The notes under the pieces: generated by a model
Seen by the model: the letters and a program-made list of their open reading frames with translations, nothing else
Database searches by the model: none
What the model was told of the DNA's origin: nothing
NCBI GenBank assembly: GCA_037976565.1
Contig: CP137674.1
Coordinates: 35,367,256-35,431,255, forward strand
DNA length: 64,000 bases
Source: Mesocentrotus franciscanus
Lineage: Eukaryota; Echinodermata; Echinoidea; Camarodonta; Strongylocentrotidae
Reading direction: 5' to 3'
Shown: positions 45,501 to 55,235 of the stretch, one piece after another
Position numbering within the stretch: the first letter of the stretch is position 1
Layout of the letters: every line of letters starts with the position of its first letter
Made by a program: the position numbers and the translations under genes

Positions 45501-47898
45501 CAGGCCAAAAAAATGAAAAGGTTAAATTCCACTGGCATTTGAAAGATAATGCTAGTTTAGAACTTCCCTCAAGACAAAAGGGCTTGAAAATGTCTTTTTG
45601 TGGGAAAATAATGACCGTTAGTTGTCGAATCGACTTTAGGGATTGCAATCTTTGTAGTAAATAGTCTGATTTTCAGACCCTTGTACCGAATGGTCGTACC
45701 TTTGGTGATGCAAAAAGCCGCAAAGATTCAATCAGTTTAATTTTGGCCATTACAAGAAGTGGGTTATTGATGGAGACAAATGCTCATGTACCCTTTACAG
45801 TGTGTGTTATTACCAAAGAAAAAAAGGAAGTCAGTCAGTCACTCAATAGTGTCTGACAGTGAAGTCTAGAAAGTAAACAGGTTTCCTTGCATAATTTGAA
45901 TACTAGGACACTGGTAACGTTTACATTTCACAGACACAGACACAGACATACGTGACATATTCATAATACCTGCAAAGTTCTACAGAATTTGATGTTGGCT
46001 GCAATTGGGACATAGTACCTTTAATATAATCTCATCATTTGTACTAGTGCACCTTGAGCATTTAATTTCAAGCCGATTTAGCACCTTACAAATCATTTTA
46101 GATGATGAATGCTTTCTATCTTATCAGGGTCAAGTCCAGCAGTTGCTGCATACCGATGGTACTGAAAGACCTACTACATCAGATCCTGTCCCTCCAGACT
46201 GTAGTAAGGAACCTGACCTGCCTCGTACTTTACCTGATATCTCAATGGCTACCCTAGAGGAATTAGAGAAACTTGGTATCAACCTACATAGCAGTGATAT
46301 CACTTTCACTGACAGGTCGCTCTATAGGTAGGACTGGCAATACAAATTATTACATTTTGTATTTGGAGGTACTACTGTAAAACCCAAAACTTTCACCATT
46401 TGTAAGCAAGAGCAGTTGTCATGGCCTTAAACTTCCACAAATTGCAATGCTGTGTTGTATCAGTTGTGATTCAGTTATTTCATGGCATAAAACTTTTGTG
46501 TATCTTAACCTTTTACAAAGTTTATGAACATTTCATGCATTTGAAAGTTTCTGGTTTTTCGTATTCAAGGCAAGTAATAATCAAATTCTAAACTACAAGC
46601 TAGGTGATGACCAATTACAGGTAAATGTATATAAATGTCTTTAAGACTTTTCCATATCTGTCACTAGGTTTAAATGTTTGGATGAAAAGTGCTCTTTTAG
46701 GATTTAGGCAATTCAATTGATAGTATTTATACTTAAGAATTGCTGTAATTTAAACAAAATTTAGATTAGAAGCCTGCCATAATGGTTCAATAATTTGAAG
46801 TGTCCTAAGCAAAATTAAGTATACCGGTACTTTTTGTATAATTGACATTTCTGAAATGTTTTAAAATCTCAAGATATTATTTTCTTTATACTTTGGTATG
46901 ATTTCAGTATATATAACTTGTTTTTTGTTAGGCCGTGCCTGAGTAATTTTAACGTCCTGGGCCATACTTACTTATCATTATACGTTCTCTTTGGCTGTCT
47001 AACTCTCACAAATGAGAGAGAAAAAAAAGTTCTGGTACATATTGTATTATAATCAGATTGTGATATTATGTTTCCTGATTAATGTAACTTTTGAAAATCA
47101 TATTATGACTATCAAACTGTATTTTGAATATTTTGAATCCTTTGTTTATTCAGATCACTGTACAACGTGAGTCCTGATCTTCATCCTCACATCAACTACG
47201 TCTCCTTGGCAGATTTCACCTTTGACCCCTCTGATCTCAGCATGGAAGCCAACGCCATCGCCATGAAGTATCTTAGCGACGGCGAGCTTGCGAAGCTGTC
47301 TGCTGGTTTCCAAGGAGACAAGACACCAGGAAGACGAGGAGGAGGAGGTGGAGTAAACCCTCTCCTGAGATCTGTGCTGACTGGTATCAGGGAAGAGGGT
47401 GGCGCTAGTGGCAGAGGGGGTGATGTGGATTCCAGCATCGGTGTCAACATGTCACTGGCGAGTCGGAAATACATGGAGAAATATGGGCTGATGAGTGGAG
47501 ATGAGGGTGCGGTGTTATGTGCTGAATCTGCATCCCCAAGGGGGGTTGGAAACCTACTGAAAGCATCACCAGTACGCTTCATGAAGTCACCTGCTATTGC
47601 TAGGACTAACTTACCTAGAGAGGGAACGACTGAAGACAAGCCTGGTTTGAAAGCCAAACCAACTAGACTATGTTACAGCCCTGCAAGAGAGATCAATTCT
47701 CATCAATCAGAAAGTATTGATGCTCCTGGAACTGAAGAGGCCAATCTGACTTCAGACCCTCAGTCCCCAAATGTTTTAGGGCACTTGAAAGCTGAGAAGT
47801 ATGACAAGGACCCTGGTGTTATCATGGCAGAGGATAGCAGTGCCAAGGGGAATATACTTGACATCAGCAAACTAAAGCAACTTCCTAAACTGCTTTAG
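34779..47898 (+). CDS. STIL: STIL centriolar assembly protein (14 coding exons)
   Basis: STIL (Ana2/SAS-5 family) links PLK4 kinase to SAS-6 at the base of a new centriole. Exons are listed separately; total coding length is 4269 nt, about 1422 residues (human about 1288). Hallmarks in order are: FPLTKNILW near the N-terminus; [18 protein letters not shown] (~110-125); [15 protein letters not shown] (~225); [15 protein letters not shown] (~255); [20 protein letters not shown] (~280); PSVPELSFI (~432); the PLK4-binding coiled coil [19 protein letters not shown] (~790-810); the SAS-6-binding STAN motif [15 protein letters not shown] + GQVQQLLH (~1094-1116); [14 protein letters not shown] (~1200); and C-terminal [13 protein letters not shown]. 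All match human STIL in order. Two exons (40185-40327 and 41874-43015) contain compensating-size frame breaks, probably assembly errors. Cell-cycle regulation is expected but not visible in sequence. Confidence 0.93.
35181..35231 (+). CDS. STIL: STIL exon 2
   Basis: A 51-bp exon between CACACAG and GTGATG. It encodes [17 protein letters not shown], continuing LW from exon 1 and matching human LWNPTPTGDFIYLH in position. Confidence 0.85.
36216..36331 (+). CDS. STIL: STIL exon 3
   Basis: Encodes [20 protein letters not shown] ... [11 protein letters not shown], matching human EKTIRLAYRHAKQ ... FLLGSLTAD. Acceptor TGTAG, donor GTAATA. Confidence 0.9.
36699..36880 (+). CDS. STIL: STIL exon 4
   Basis: Encodes [19 protein letters not shown] ... 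[12 protein letters not shown] ... SDDFIAAFK, with direct human counterparts EEGVTLTVDRFDPGREVP, LPGDFLIP and VDDFSSALK. It ends in phase 0 at a GTATGG donor, and the 24-bp minisatellite begins just downstream. Confidence 0.95.
36908..37178. repeat. 24-bp minisatellite in STIL intron 4, copy 2
   Basis: Eleven tandem units centred on GGCTACTGAATTC. Because 24 is a multiple of three, the exon 4 frame stays open through the array to 37132, reading [12 protein letters not shown] octapeptides. I regard it as intronic because a standard donor precedes it and human STIL continues directly with exon 5. Confidence 0.9.
37663..37910 (+). CDS. STIL: STIL exon 5
   Basis: Encodes [10 protein letters not shown] ... 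[10 protein letters not shown] ... [12 protein letters not shown] ... [15 protein letters not shown] ... [12 protein letters not shown], nearly identical to human in the [13 protein letters not shown] block. Acceptor CCCCACAG, donor GTAAAG. Confidence 0.95.
37940..38325 (-). mobile_element. tRNA-derived SINE in STIL intron 5
   Basis: Read on the minus strand it begins with a head containing TTGGCTCGGTAGGTA (A box) and GGGTTCGAATCC (a perfect B box), followed by a ~300-bp body. It differs from the SINE at 41444 and is probably a separate family. Confidence 0.6.
38811..38894 (+). CDS. STIL: STIL exon 6
   Basis: Encodes [20 protein letters not shown] ... IPLIG, matching human [18 protein letters not shown] almost exactly. 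Acceptor CTGTCAG, donor GTGAGT. Confidence 0.95.
39249..39438 (-). mobile_element. hAT-like MITE, reverse copy in STIL intron 6
   Basis: Reverse complement of the element at 24751 and 33897, about 190 bp, lacking one 6-bp GCCCTT-type unit. It is flanked by CTGTAA at 39243-39248 and 39439-39444, a different 6-bp duplication, so this is an independent insertion. Confidence 0.8.
39565..39651 (+). CDS. STIL: STIL exon 7
   Basis: Encodes [29 protein letters not shown], matching human [20 protein letters not shown]. Acceptor TTTCAG, donor GTAAGG. Confidence 0.95.
40185..40327 (+). CDS. STIL: STIL exon 8 (contains a frame break)
   Basis: The first half reads [15 protein letters not shown], matching human VFSESGNFIIVLYSM. 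The second half, in another frame, reads [19 protein letters not shown] ... ENLHVFK, matching human PEFYECF ... ETLHLFK. The switch is at about 40222-40235. The exon is 143 bp where 142 or 145 is needed; alignment to human favours two missing bases. Splice sites (CCAG acceptor, GTAAGG donor) are good. Confidence 0.85.
40867..41085 (+). CDS. STIL: STIL exon 9
   Basis: A 219-bp phase-0 exon encoding [20 protein letters not shown] ... [32 protein letters not shown]. The Ser/Arg-rich stretch and FSPRPIPSPHP-like end correspond to the human region before PSVPELSLV. Confidence 0.85.
41444..41800 (+). mobile_element. tRNA-derived SINE with AAGCGCT tail in STIL intron 9
   Basis: The head TAGAGGTGTTGTGGTCTAGT carries an A box, followed by B-box-like GTTTAAATCCC. 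A ~250-bp body and a conserved tail AAGCGCTTAGAG...TTAAGCGCTATATAAA follow, then (ATT)n. This tail type is shared with L2/CR1-related LINEs, suggesting the SINE borrows a LINE reverse transcriptase. The SINE accounts for the open frame that runs from 41613 into exon 10. Confidence 0.7.
41874..43015 (+). CDS. STIL: STIL exon 10 (large, disordered region and coiled coil; frame break)
   Basis: A phase-0 exon of 1142 bp. It opens with [16 protein letters not shown] (human IQPSVPELSLVLD), followed by a long Ser/Gln/His/Pro-rich disordered segment. From 42827 a second frame is open to the donor (GTAAAT after 43015) and encodes [12 protein letters not shown] ... [18 protein letters not shown], matching human CTVCMHTP ... 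LTEQDRQLRLLQAQI, the PLK4-binding coiled coil. The first frame closes at 42993-42995. The frame must change between about 42827 and 42870; one missing base would restore a length divisible by three. Confidence 0.85.
43166..43791 (+). CDS. STIL: STIL exon 11
   Basis: Continues the coiled coil with [11 protein letters not shown], then a Pro/Ser/Thr-rich segment containing [12 protein letters not shown] (human IAVSTGASLFW). It ends at SQSR in phase 2 before GTTAGT. Confidence 0.92.
44767..45040 (+). CDS. STIL: STIL exon 12 (first half of STAN motif)
   Basis: Encodes [17 protein letters not shown] ..., an acidic stretch ([20 protein letters not shown]), and the start of the STAN motif [18 protein letters not shown], matching human MQPLLHQPSDNQKIYQDLL. 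Acceptor TTACAG, donor GTGAGT. Confidence 0.95.
45478..46024 (+). mobile_element. TTAA-flanked MITE, copy C (STIL intron 12)
   Basis: 547 bp between TTAA at 45478-45481 and 46021-46024. Right terminus GGGACATAGTACCT, left terminus AGGTACGAAGTCCC. It ends only ~100 bp before STIL exon 13, so its insertion must tolerate the nearby splice acceptor. Confidence 0.85.
46128..46327 (+). CDS. STIL: STIL exon 13 (second half of STAN motif)
   Basis: Begins GQVQQLLH, completing the STAN motif (human GQVNHLL), then [19 protein letters not shown] (human NATLKQLRSLGVKID). The GTAGGA donor at 46328 is used here. A second GT at 46316 (GTCGCT) is in the same phase and would remove four residues (SLYR-like), which are partly duplicated by SLYN at the start of exon 14. 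Confidence 0.92.
47154..47898 (+). CDS. STIL: STIL exon 14 (terminal)
   Basis: Starts [20 protein letters not shown] and has [20 protein letters not shown] (human [20 protein letters not shown]), [15 protein letters not shown] (human MSFATKKYMKRYGLL) and the C-terminus [13 protein letters not shown] (human LDVKRLRQLPKLF), ending with TAG at 47896-47898. A 153-codon frame on the opposite strand is a shadow of this exon. Confidence 0.96.
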
Positions 47899-48180
47899 GT
47901 TCTTTTTGTTACAATTGATACTCCCTCCTGTTTCAAAGTGGCCCTTCTACCTGGATGTTCATGATGGGTTCCAGAATTGATGTTTACAAAACACTATGTA
48001 TGTATGTATGTTTAAACTGACATTTCTAGTTTTCATAATTGTAAGACTATGCTATACATGTATGTGGTTTTGCTTATTTGTGTAAAATGCAGTAAGTGTA
48101 CAAAGATGGCATCATATGAGATAATGTGCTACATAAAAATAACATTATCAAAACTATTTATTTCAGAAATCAACATTAAC
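47899..48180 (+). other. STIL 3-prime untranslated region (start)
   Basis: AT-rich sequence after the stop with a short TGTATGTATGTATG run. I cannot fix the poly(A) site. AATAAA occurs at about 48541 and again at about 50128 (within TGTAAATAAAAAG), so the 3-prime end is uncertain and may include the SINE and MITE downstream. Confidence 0.4.
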
Positions 48181-48400
48181 AAGGCGCGAAAGCTCAGTTG
48201 GTAGAGCAGAGGTCTCGTAATCCGGTGACCCGGGTTCGAAACCAAGTCGATGCGCTAGTGCCCTTTGGTAAGGCATTAATCCTCACTACCAGGTCCCTCG
48301 GAGAGGACCTTAAGCCGTCGTCCGTCTGGTTGCTTACTTACAAGCATTTATGCTTTTTTAGCAGTCAGGTAAAAAATAACCATCACACACACTTCACAAG
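48181..48400 (+). mobile_element. tRNA-derived SINE
   Basis: The head is strongly tRNA-like: GAAAGCTCAGTTGGTAGAGC forms a D arm (A box), an anticodon-like loop CTCGTAA follows, then CCGGGTTCGAAACC (B box). The acceptor stem is not complementary and the T arm is imperfect, so it is not a functional tRNA. A ~140-bp unrelated body follows. Confidence 0.7.
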
Positions 48401-48729
48401 TTAGTATCACATATAAAGATATATGACAAAATAGCAGACATGGCCCAGGACTTTGAATTTGCCAAGGCAGGGTGTAAGAGTTAAATATACTGTTGTACCA
48501 ATAGGATATATAATATAGCTCAAATTAAATAATATGCTTGAAATAAAATTTGATAAATATCAATTATATAGAAATGAAAGAGATGAAGGCAGAGATTGTT
48601 TTGAACAATGTAGAATAATGTGGTATTATTATTATAAATAGTGTATATGAAGTAGGGCATTGGAATTTCAGAGTCCAGAAATCAAAGTAACTTGTTGTAC
48701 TTTAGATTACCAACCCCAACACCCATACA

Positions 48730-48800
48730 ACAACAACAACAACAACAACTACAATCAAAACAACCACCACAACAACAGCAATCAACAACATCCTCCGTGG
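48730..48800. repeat. (CAA)n-rich tract
   Basis: AACAACAAC repeats with ACCACC interruptions over about 70 bp; the Asn-rich open frame across it is low complexity. Confidence 0.8.
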
Positions 48801-49028
48801 GTCTTGGGATCAAGGAAGTTGTTAGATCAAGCCCTGTCTTATAAACAGTTGTGATGTATTCAAATAGATTGCGCCCAATGTCAATTGCAACTCTGAATTT
48901 AAGAGAAAGGAGTTTGTAAGTTTGTGATCAGTGGCAACGTTTTATAAGACAGGGCTCAGAAACAACAGAAAACAAAACAATGAGACTTATTAAAGTGGAA
49001 TATTACAATGAGAGGTTGTTTAATGTTA

Positions 49029-49262
49029 TAGTATCCCAACATGGTTTATTGGTGAAGGCTCTAGACTCTTATACGCGAGGTCCTGGATTCAGTTCTTACT
49101 CGGTGCTTACATTTTTGGATGGGGGGTCTGCATGTATTTGTCCCTATCAACCCAGGTGTATCAAATGGGTACGTAGCAGTGCTGGGGTTGTAGTAATTGC
49201 AAGGCCTGGAGAAAGAGCAGTATTGCTACTGATGTGACCAACTAGGACAAAGAAGACTAATT
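49029..49262 (+). mobile_element. SINE-like repeat (diverged)
   Basis: Contains TGGTTTATTGGTGAAGG and GTCCTGGATTCAGTTC, an A-box/B-box pair with normal tRNA spacing, followed by a body with AATGGGTACGTAGC that resembles AATGGGTACCCGAT in the SINE at 41444. Confidence 0.4.
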
Positions 49263-49282
49263 AGTATTCTATTGTAAACCCT

Positions 49283-49818
49283 TTAAAGGTACTCTGTCCC
49301 ATTTGCAGGCCAAAAAATGAAAAGGTTAAATTCCAATGGCATTTGAAAGACAATACTAATTTAGAACTTCCCTAAAAAAAAGGGGGCTTGAAAATGTCTT
49401 TAACTGGGAAATAACGACTATTAGTTGTGGAATCGACTTAGGAGCTATAGAACCAGTAAGTAATAGTCTGATTTTTCAGACCATTGTACCGAATGGTCGT
49501 ACGTTTTATGCTGCGCAAAGATTCAATCAGTTTAATTTGGCCATTACAAGAAGTGGGTTATTGATGTAGACAAATGCTCATGTACCCTTTACAGCTCATT
49601 TTATGTATGTTATTACCAAAGATGAAAAAGGCCAGTCAGTCACTCAATAGTGTCTGACAGTGAAGTCTAGCAAGTAAACGGGTTTCCTTGCATAATTTGA
49701 ATATTAGGACACTGCTAACGTTTAAATTTCACAGATAGGACATACATGACATATTCATAATTCGTGCAAAGTTCTACAGAATTTGAAGTTGGCTGCAAAA
49801 GGGACATAGTATCTTTAA
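49283..49818 (+). mobile_element. TTAA-flanked MITE, copy D
   Basis: 536 bp between TTAA at 49283-49286 and 49815-49818. Left terminus AGGTACTCTGTCCC, right terminus GGGACATAGTATCT. It is collinear with copy C. Confidence 0.85.
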
Positions 49819-51400
49819 CATGAACTGTGGGTACTGGGTAGTGCATCAACGGTTTATGACCAGTTGTAAAAAAATTCAAATTAGAATTTTCTCTTCCAAT
49901 TTTGTTACAATGTCTTTATTTACTTTCAAATTACTGTATAGTATATTTATACTTCTTTTATTTAAAATGTATGTGGTCATTAATTGCATTTCAAAACTGA
50001 TGTAAACTTGCCTTTATTTTGTGACATACCATCTTTCTTTACTTATAGTGAATTATTTAATTAGTAATGTGAACAATTCTAATTGCGACCTATGTGTATG
50101 GTACATGTTTTGCACATGATTTGTGTAAATAAAAAGTCCATATTTTGATTTCTTCTATAAAATAGCATCTGTCCATCTTTGTTGTTGTTCAGTCAGCAAT
50201 GTTATTGTGTAATTTAATGCCACCAGTACTAGGTCTGGAATAAGTAGACTGGTCCTGTAGAAAGACATGAATAGTGGATGGTTAGTCTACCTCCTTCAGA
50301 CTTGGTTCAGCACTGTTTTATTGACAGTAGGGAAACCAACTTCACCTAGAATGAACCAGTTTGTGATAAATTTCAAATTGACCTGTGAATTTACATTTAG
50401 GTACTTCTCAAAATCCATAAGATGATATTTATTCAATCTTTTTGTTTATCAAAATGAATCCTATAAGCCACTCTATACATTTTCTATTTTTTAATGGAGA
50501 GTATTTTTCCCTTTAAAAAAATATTCCATTTCAGTCAGGCCGTATATTCTTCACTATTTATTGTGACCACACAAAAATATTAGTATATGTAGCTATGTTT
50601 GTGAAACGTACATTTTATTACATTGAAAAGAAGGGCTGAGGGTTAAAGATTTACTGGTACAAAATGAAGGTGTTATTATATAAGAAACTGTTCATCAACC
50701 ATGATTTTAAAAGGAAACGTCTAAACACTAAATCAAGGAATTGACTTTTTCAGTTTGTAACTCGGTACATTATTATAAACATTTGGTTCCACAATCGGTT
50801 GAAGAGTATACAAGCGTGTATATTGTTAAAATTATAAAATCAAATACATGTACCTGGTATAGAGAACCCCCAGCATGAGAAAGGTCAAGTCTTGGTAATG
50901 ATTTTGATAGTTCTTTGGTAAGGCATAGGGATGTTTTTATCATAAGGTGATATGGGCTACACAATGATGAAATATGTAAGGGGGAGGGGGAACATGTTTG
51001 GGATGAAAGTATTAGGTGCAAGCATAATGATAGGGGCTAGTGCTTGATATGGGGGGGGGGGGGTAAATTATTTATCATTATTTCCACAAAAGCGGGTTAT
51101 ATTAATACATGTGTGTGCATAACTGAAAATATTTAGTAATGTATGATAGGCATGTAGATGAATTTGACTTACATAGGATCTACTTGTAAATCATAATGCA
51201 TCACATTCAGAGTACTAAAAATTGTAGTTTAAATGTTTTTAAAGACATTTGTTTTGTTTCACAAACTTACACGCAGAAAAGGCCGTGTGATATATATTCC
51301 TACAAAGCAGTATACATGAACAGGTTACAAAATCATGCTTATTTTCTCATTATAAAAGCTTGAGTCCTGTGCATATCGGTCACAAAACAGTGGATTGAAA
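49819..51400. other. Region between two convergent genes
   Basis: Between the end of STIL (+) and the EF-hand gene (-). No coding sequence recognised. It probably contains both 3-prime UTRs. A G homopolymer of about 12 lies at 51050. Confidence 0.5.
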
Positions 51401-51651
51401 TCAGGGTCTTCCCTGCATCCTTTGCTCCTGTCGATGTTGATTTCGAGGAGTGTTTCGATCTCGGATGTACAGCTGATCGCGTTGTCGCTGCTCCTTCTTC
51501 CTGGTCACGTGATCGTGTTCACGTGCTAGCTGACCCTTGAAGTCTACTGATAGGTTCCTTTGTTTGGATGGGGGTGGGGCGAGGCGAGTGGTGGGGCGAG
51601 GATGGGTAAGGTTATGAGCCTGCAGCTCTGCCACGGTTAATGCGCCATCTC
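51401..51651 (-). CDS. EF-hand protein exon 4 (EF-hand 2 and basic tail)
   Basis: Acceptor TTTACAG at the top, TGA at 51401-51403. Encodes DGALTVAELQAHNLTHPRP followed by a Pro-rich then Arg/Gln-rich tail. The GDGALTVAE part completes the second loop begun in exon 3. Confidence 0.85.
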
Positions 51652-54600
51652 CTGTAAAGGGTGAAATAGATGGGAGATTTGATAAGAAGGGATGGTAAAA
51701 AGGATGATGACAGCAACAATGATAACAACAACAAATTGAGAGTGTTTCTTGGAATCCTGTTCAAGATTTCCTCTTTTCATTTTTTTTTGTTGGTACTGCC
51801 TCTATCTGAATATGATAGGGGTGTACAGGTGAGGGGGTCAAGAGAGAGAGAGAGAAGAGAGAAAAAGAGAGAGAGGGAGAGAGAGAAAGGGTGATATATG
51901 TAGGGGAAGGGAGAGAAATAGATATAAAGAGAGAGAGTGAGAGATATAGTGAAAGGGAGAGAAATAAATATAAAGAGAGAGAGAGAGAGATATAGTGAAA
52001 GGGAGAGATATAGTGAAAGGGAGAGAAATAGAGGGCTTGAGGGAAAATAAGAGAAATATTCACATTTCAATAATGACTATTATTCAATAAGCAATTGATG
52101 CAAGTGACCGCGCGCTATCATCAGGTCCGTTTTATCTTGATTGAATTCATAGCTTAAACGTCACAACACTTTCAACTAATCAGAATCACGTACAACACGA
52201 TCGCAATTAATTTCGAAGAAATCAATTTTGATAAAATTGTCCAATGAAAGTTTCACCTTTGCAATAATGAAAATAAAGTAATTTTTTTTTAAATCTTCGC
52301 ACAGCTATTTCAATAGCCTTGTCCCCCACCTTTAGAAATGCGCGAACATTACAGTGACGTATTACGTAATCTGAATATGGTTTCTATAACATATACAATA
52401 GGGTATTGGAATTGTCCTTCAGTTGATTCTTCGAAAGTAGTTGCGATCGTGTTGTACATAAGAGGCCTTTATTTTCGCGTGCCTTGTATATGAATTTCGT
52501 TTAATCACATTTTGTTAATTTAAGATGCCCGAGATGGCAAGCAGGGTAGAGTCAAATAAATGAAAGTATGTTGAGATGGGATAAATTATGAAGTAGGTAT
52601 GGCAGAGGCACGGGGGCGAATCCACCCCCGACCCTCAGCCCCATCGACTAAAAAATCGAGACAAAAAAAAAGAGAAAAGAAAAGAAACGGAAGGGCGAAA
52701 AGAAGAGAAAGAAAACACTGGTGAATACAACGTGACAAGTAGATAAATAGAAAGTATTACCATCAGAATCATAGATGGCAAGGAGTATCATGAAGGCCCG
52801 TTTCCATTCTTCGCTCGTCACTCGGCCGTCATGATCATCGTCAATGTGATCAAGATCAGCAGTCATAGGAACGAAAGGCGGAATAATGCTGGTAGAACAG
52901 TGGAGAAACACAAATTAAGCAGTGAGCAAAATTATAATTTAATAATTATAAGTTAATAATAGTGTAACCACCCCAAAGACAGATCCATTATCGGGGATTA
53001 ATACAAAAATTTAAAAAATGGAGGGTGGGGGGCTGTTATTTAAAAACCGACAAAGTCCAAGATCAGGGCTTAGTAGGGCCTACATGTATATATATATGCA
53101 TGCATGGTAGAGGAAGTGTCCTGAGAGGAAGATGGGGGGTACTAGGATTGATTTCCGGCCGCTTTTCCCTATATCCATATGTTTATATATCCCGATCGTA
53201 TCAGGACAATTACCCCCAAGGACAACCACCCCACCCCCGAGGACAATTACCCCCGGAAAATTACCCCCGAGGACAACTACCCCTCGGAAAATTACCCCTA
53301 GGACAATTACCCCCAGACAACCAAGGACAATTACCCCCGAGGAAAATTACCCCCCTCTCGAAAATTACACCCTGTTCATTAAAGGGGAAGTCCACCCTGA
53401 TAATAAGCTTGTTTAAATAAAAGCAGAATTTTTTTCCGGGGGGTAATTGTCCTCGGGGTAATTTTACGGGGGGGATGTATTTTTCCTTGGGGATAAATGT
53501 CCCGCTGGTTATTTGCCGGGGATGATTATCCAGGGGGTAATTGTCCTAGAACCTACCCCGATATAATATCAGTCCATTTTACAATCTGTCTGCAAATTAA
53601 TTCGGTTGAGCTACTACCCCCATCACCATAAAACGCCACTCACTTTTAACGTTAAAAGGGATAAAGATATTGATTTGAAAGACAACAAAAGCAGTAAAAT
53701 TGTAAAAATGTGATTTAAAAAGATAAGTGAAGTTTCCGAGTGTCCTACAATGATACCTAGTGATTTAATATCATAAAAATGTTGAACATGCTGCACGATA
53801 CCCGTGCTCGAAGACTCATGAGAGTAATGCGTAAAAACTATTTGCTTCGTATAACATTTTTAACTGGTATTTTTTTCAGATTTGAATTGTAACTTTGATG
53901 GGTTTAAAGACAATGATGGTTATTTGCCAGGGATGATTATCCAGGGGGTAATTGTTCTAGAACCTACCCCGATATAATATCAGTCCATTTTACAATCTGT
54001 CTGCAAATTAATTCGGTTGAGCTACTACCCCCATCACCATAAAAACGCCACTCACTTTTAACGTTAAAAGGGATAAAGATATTGATTTGAAAGACGACAA
54101 AAGCAGTAAAATTGTAAAAATGTGATTTAAAAAGATAAGTGAAGTTTCCGAGTGTCCTACAATGATACCTAGTGATTTAATATCATAAAAATGTTGAACA
54201 TGCTGCACGATACCAGTGCTCGAAGACTCATGAGAGTAATGCGTAAAAACTATTTGCTTCGTATAACATTTTTAACTGGTATTTTTTTTCAGATTTGAAT
54301 TGTAACTTTGATGGGTTTAAAGACAATGATATTTTGACATAGATGAGGGTATTTTATGTCGCGTCTGTTATCGGACTTATTTAAACGTGTTACATTCAAG
54401 AAGTAAGACGTTTATGCTTATCTTATCTAATTTTATGTTGAAATTAACAAAAAGCATAGGTCTACAGAGTATTAAAACATGTTATGTTTATCTTACCTAG
54501 GTCGCACAGGAAGCTCCTGTAAAATCAACAACAGAGAACGTAAAATTAATCTTTGAAAATGAAATCTAGTTATCTCATATACGGACACATATTGGCCTAA

Positions 54601-55197
54601 ATGGGCATGAAAAACTGAAGGGGGCTGAACTTGAACTAAAATCTTTTAATGCAAGGGCCTATTGACGTTTTGTGAAGATTTGTATTTATATGAAATCAAA
54701 TAAATGTTACTGTCCATGTTAACATCATACATTCAGTGACGCATCGTCTGTCAAGGTATTGTTAGGTTACTGGCATCTTGAATGTGGGGGGCATCGACCT
54801 TACTCGCTAGGTGAGAATAATGCGAATTTAAAAGGTCGCCGATTATAAGGGAGATGATAGTGAGGCATGGGTCATATCAGGGGCGGATCCAGAGAGGGGG
54901 CCAAAGAAGGGGCCCACTTCGTGAGAAAATTTGAAAATCATGCCGGCTGATTTTTCAGTGGGGTAACGTAGCGAGCACAATTTTTTTTTTTTGCTTACAC
55001 AAATTTGAAAAATCGCGCCGGTCGATATTTCGTTAAGTGGGGGGTAGTGAACATCAATTTAATTTTTTTTGCCATTGGAGGGGCCCGTCTCCTTTTAAAA
55101 ACAAAATTTAAGTGTTTTTGGGCCAGGGGATCCGCCACTGGGTCATATCATCACACTTTCACATCCCTGTTCATCCTCACACACGCGCACACACACC

Positions 55198-55235
<38 letters not shown>

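Noticed and set aside
47196..47657. 153-codon frame on the minus strand
   Set aside because: Antisense shadow of STIL exon 14, which is strongly supported by similarity.
48183..48255. Possible tRNA gene (CGT anticodon-like loop)
   Set aside because: A and B boxes are good, but the acceptor stem does not pair and the anticodon and T stems are poor; an unrelated body follows, so it is a SINE head.
53025..53420. 131-codon Pro/Gly/Gln-rich frame
   Set aside because: Translation of the GACAATTACCCCC minisatellite in an intron on the opposite strand.
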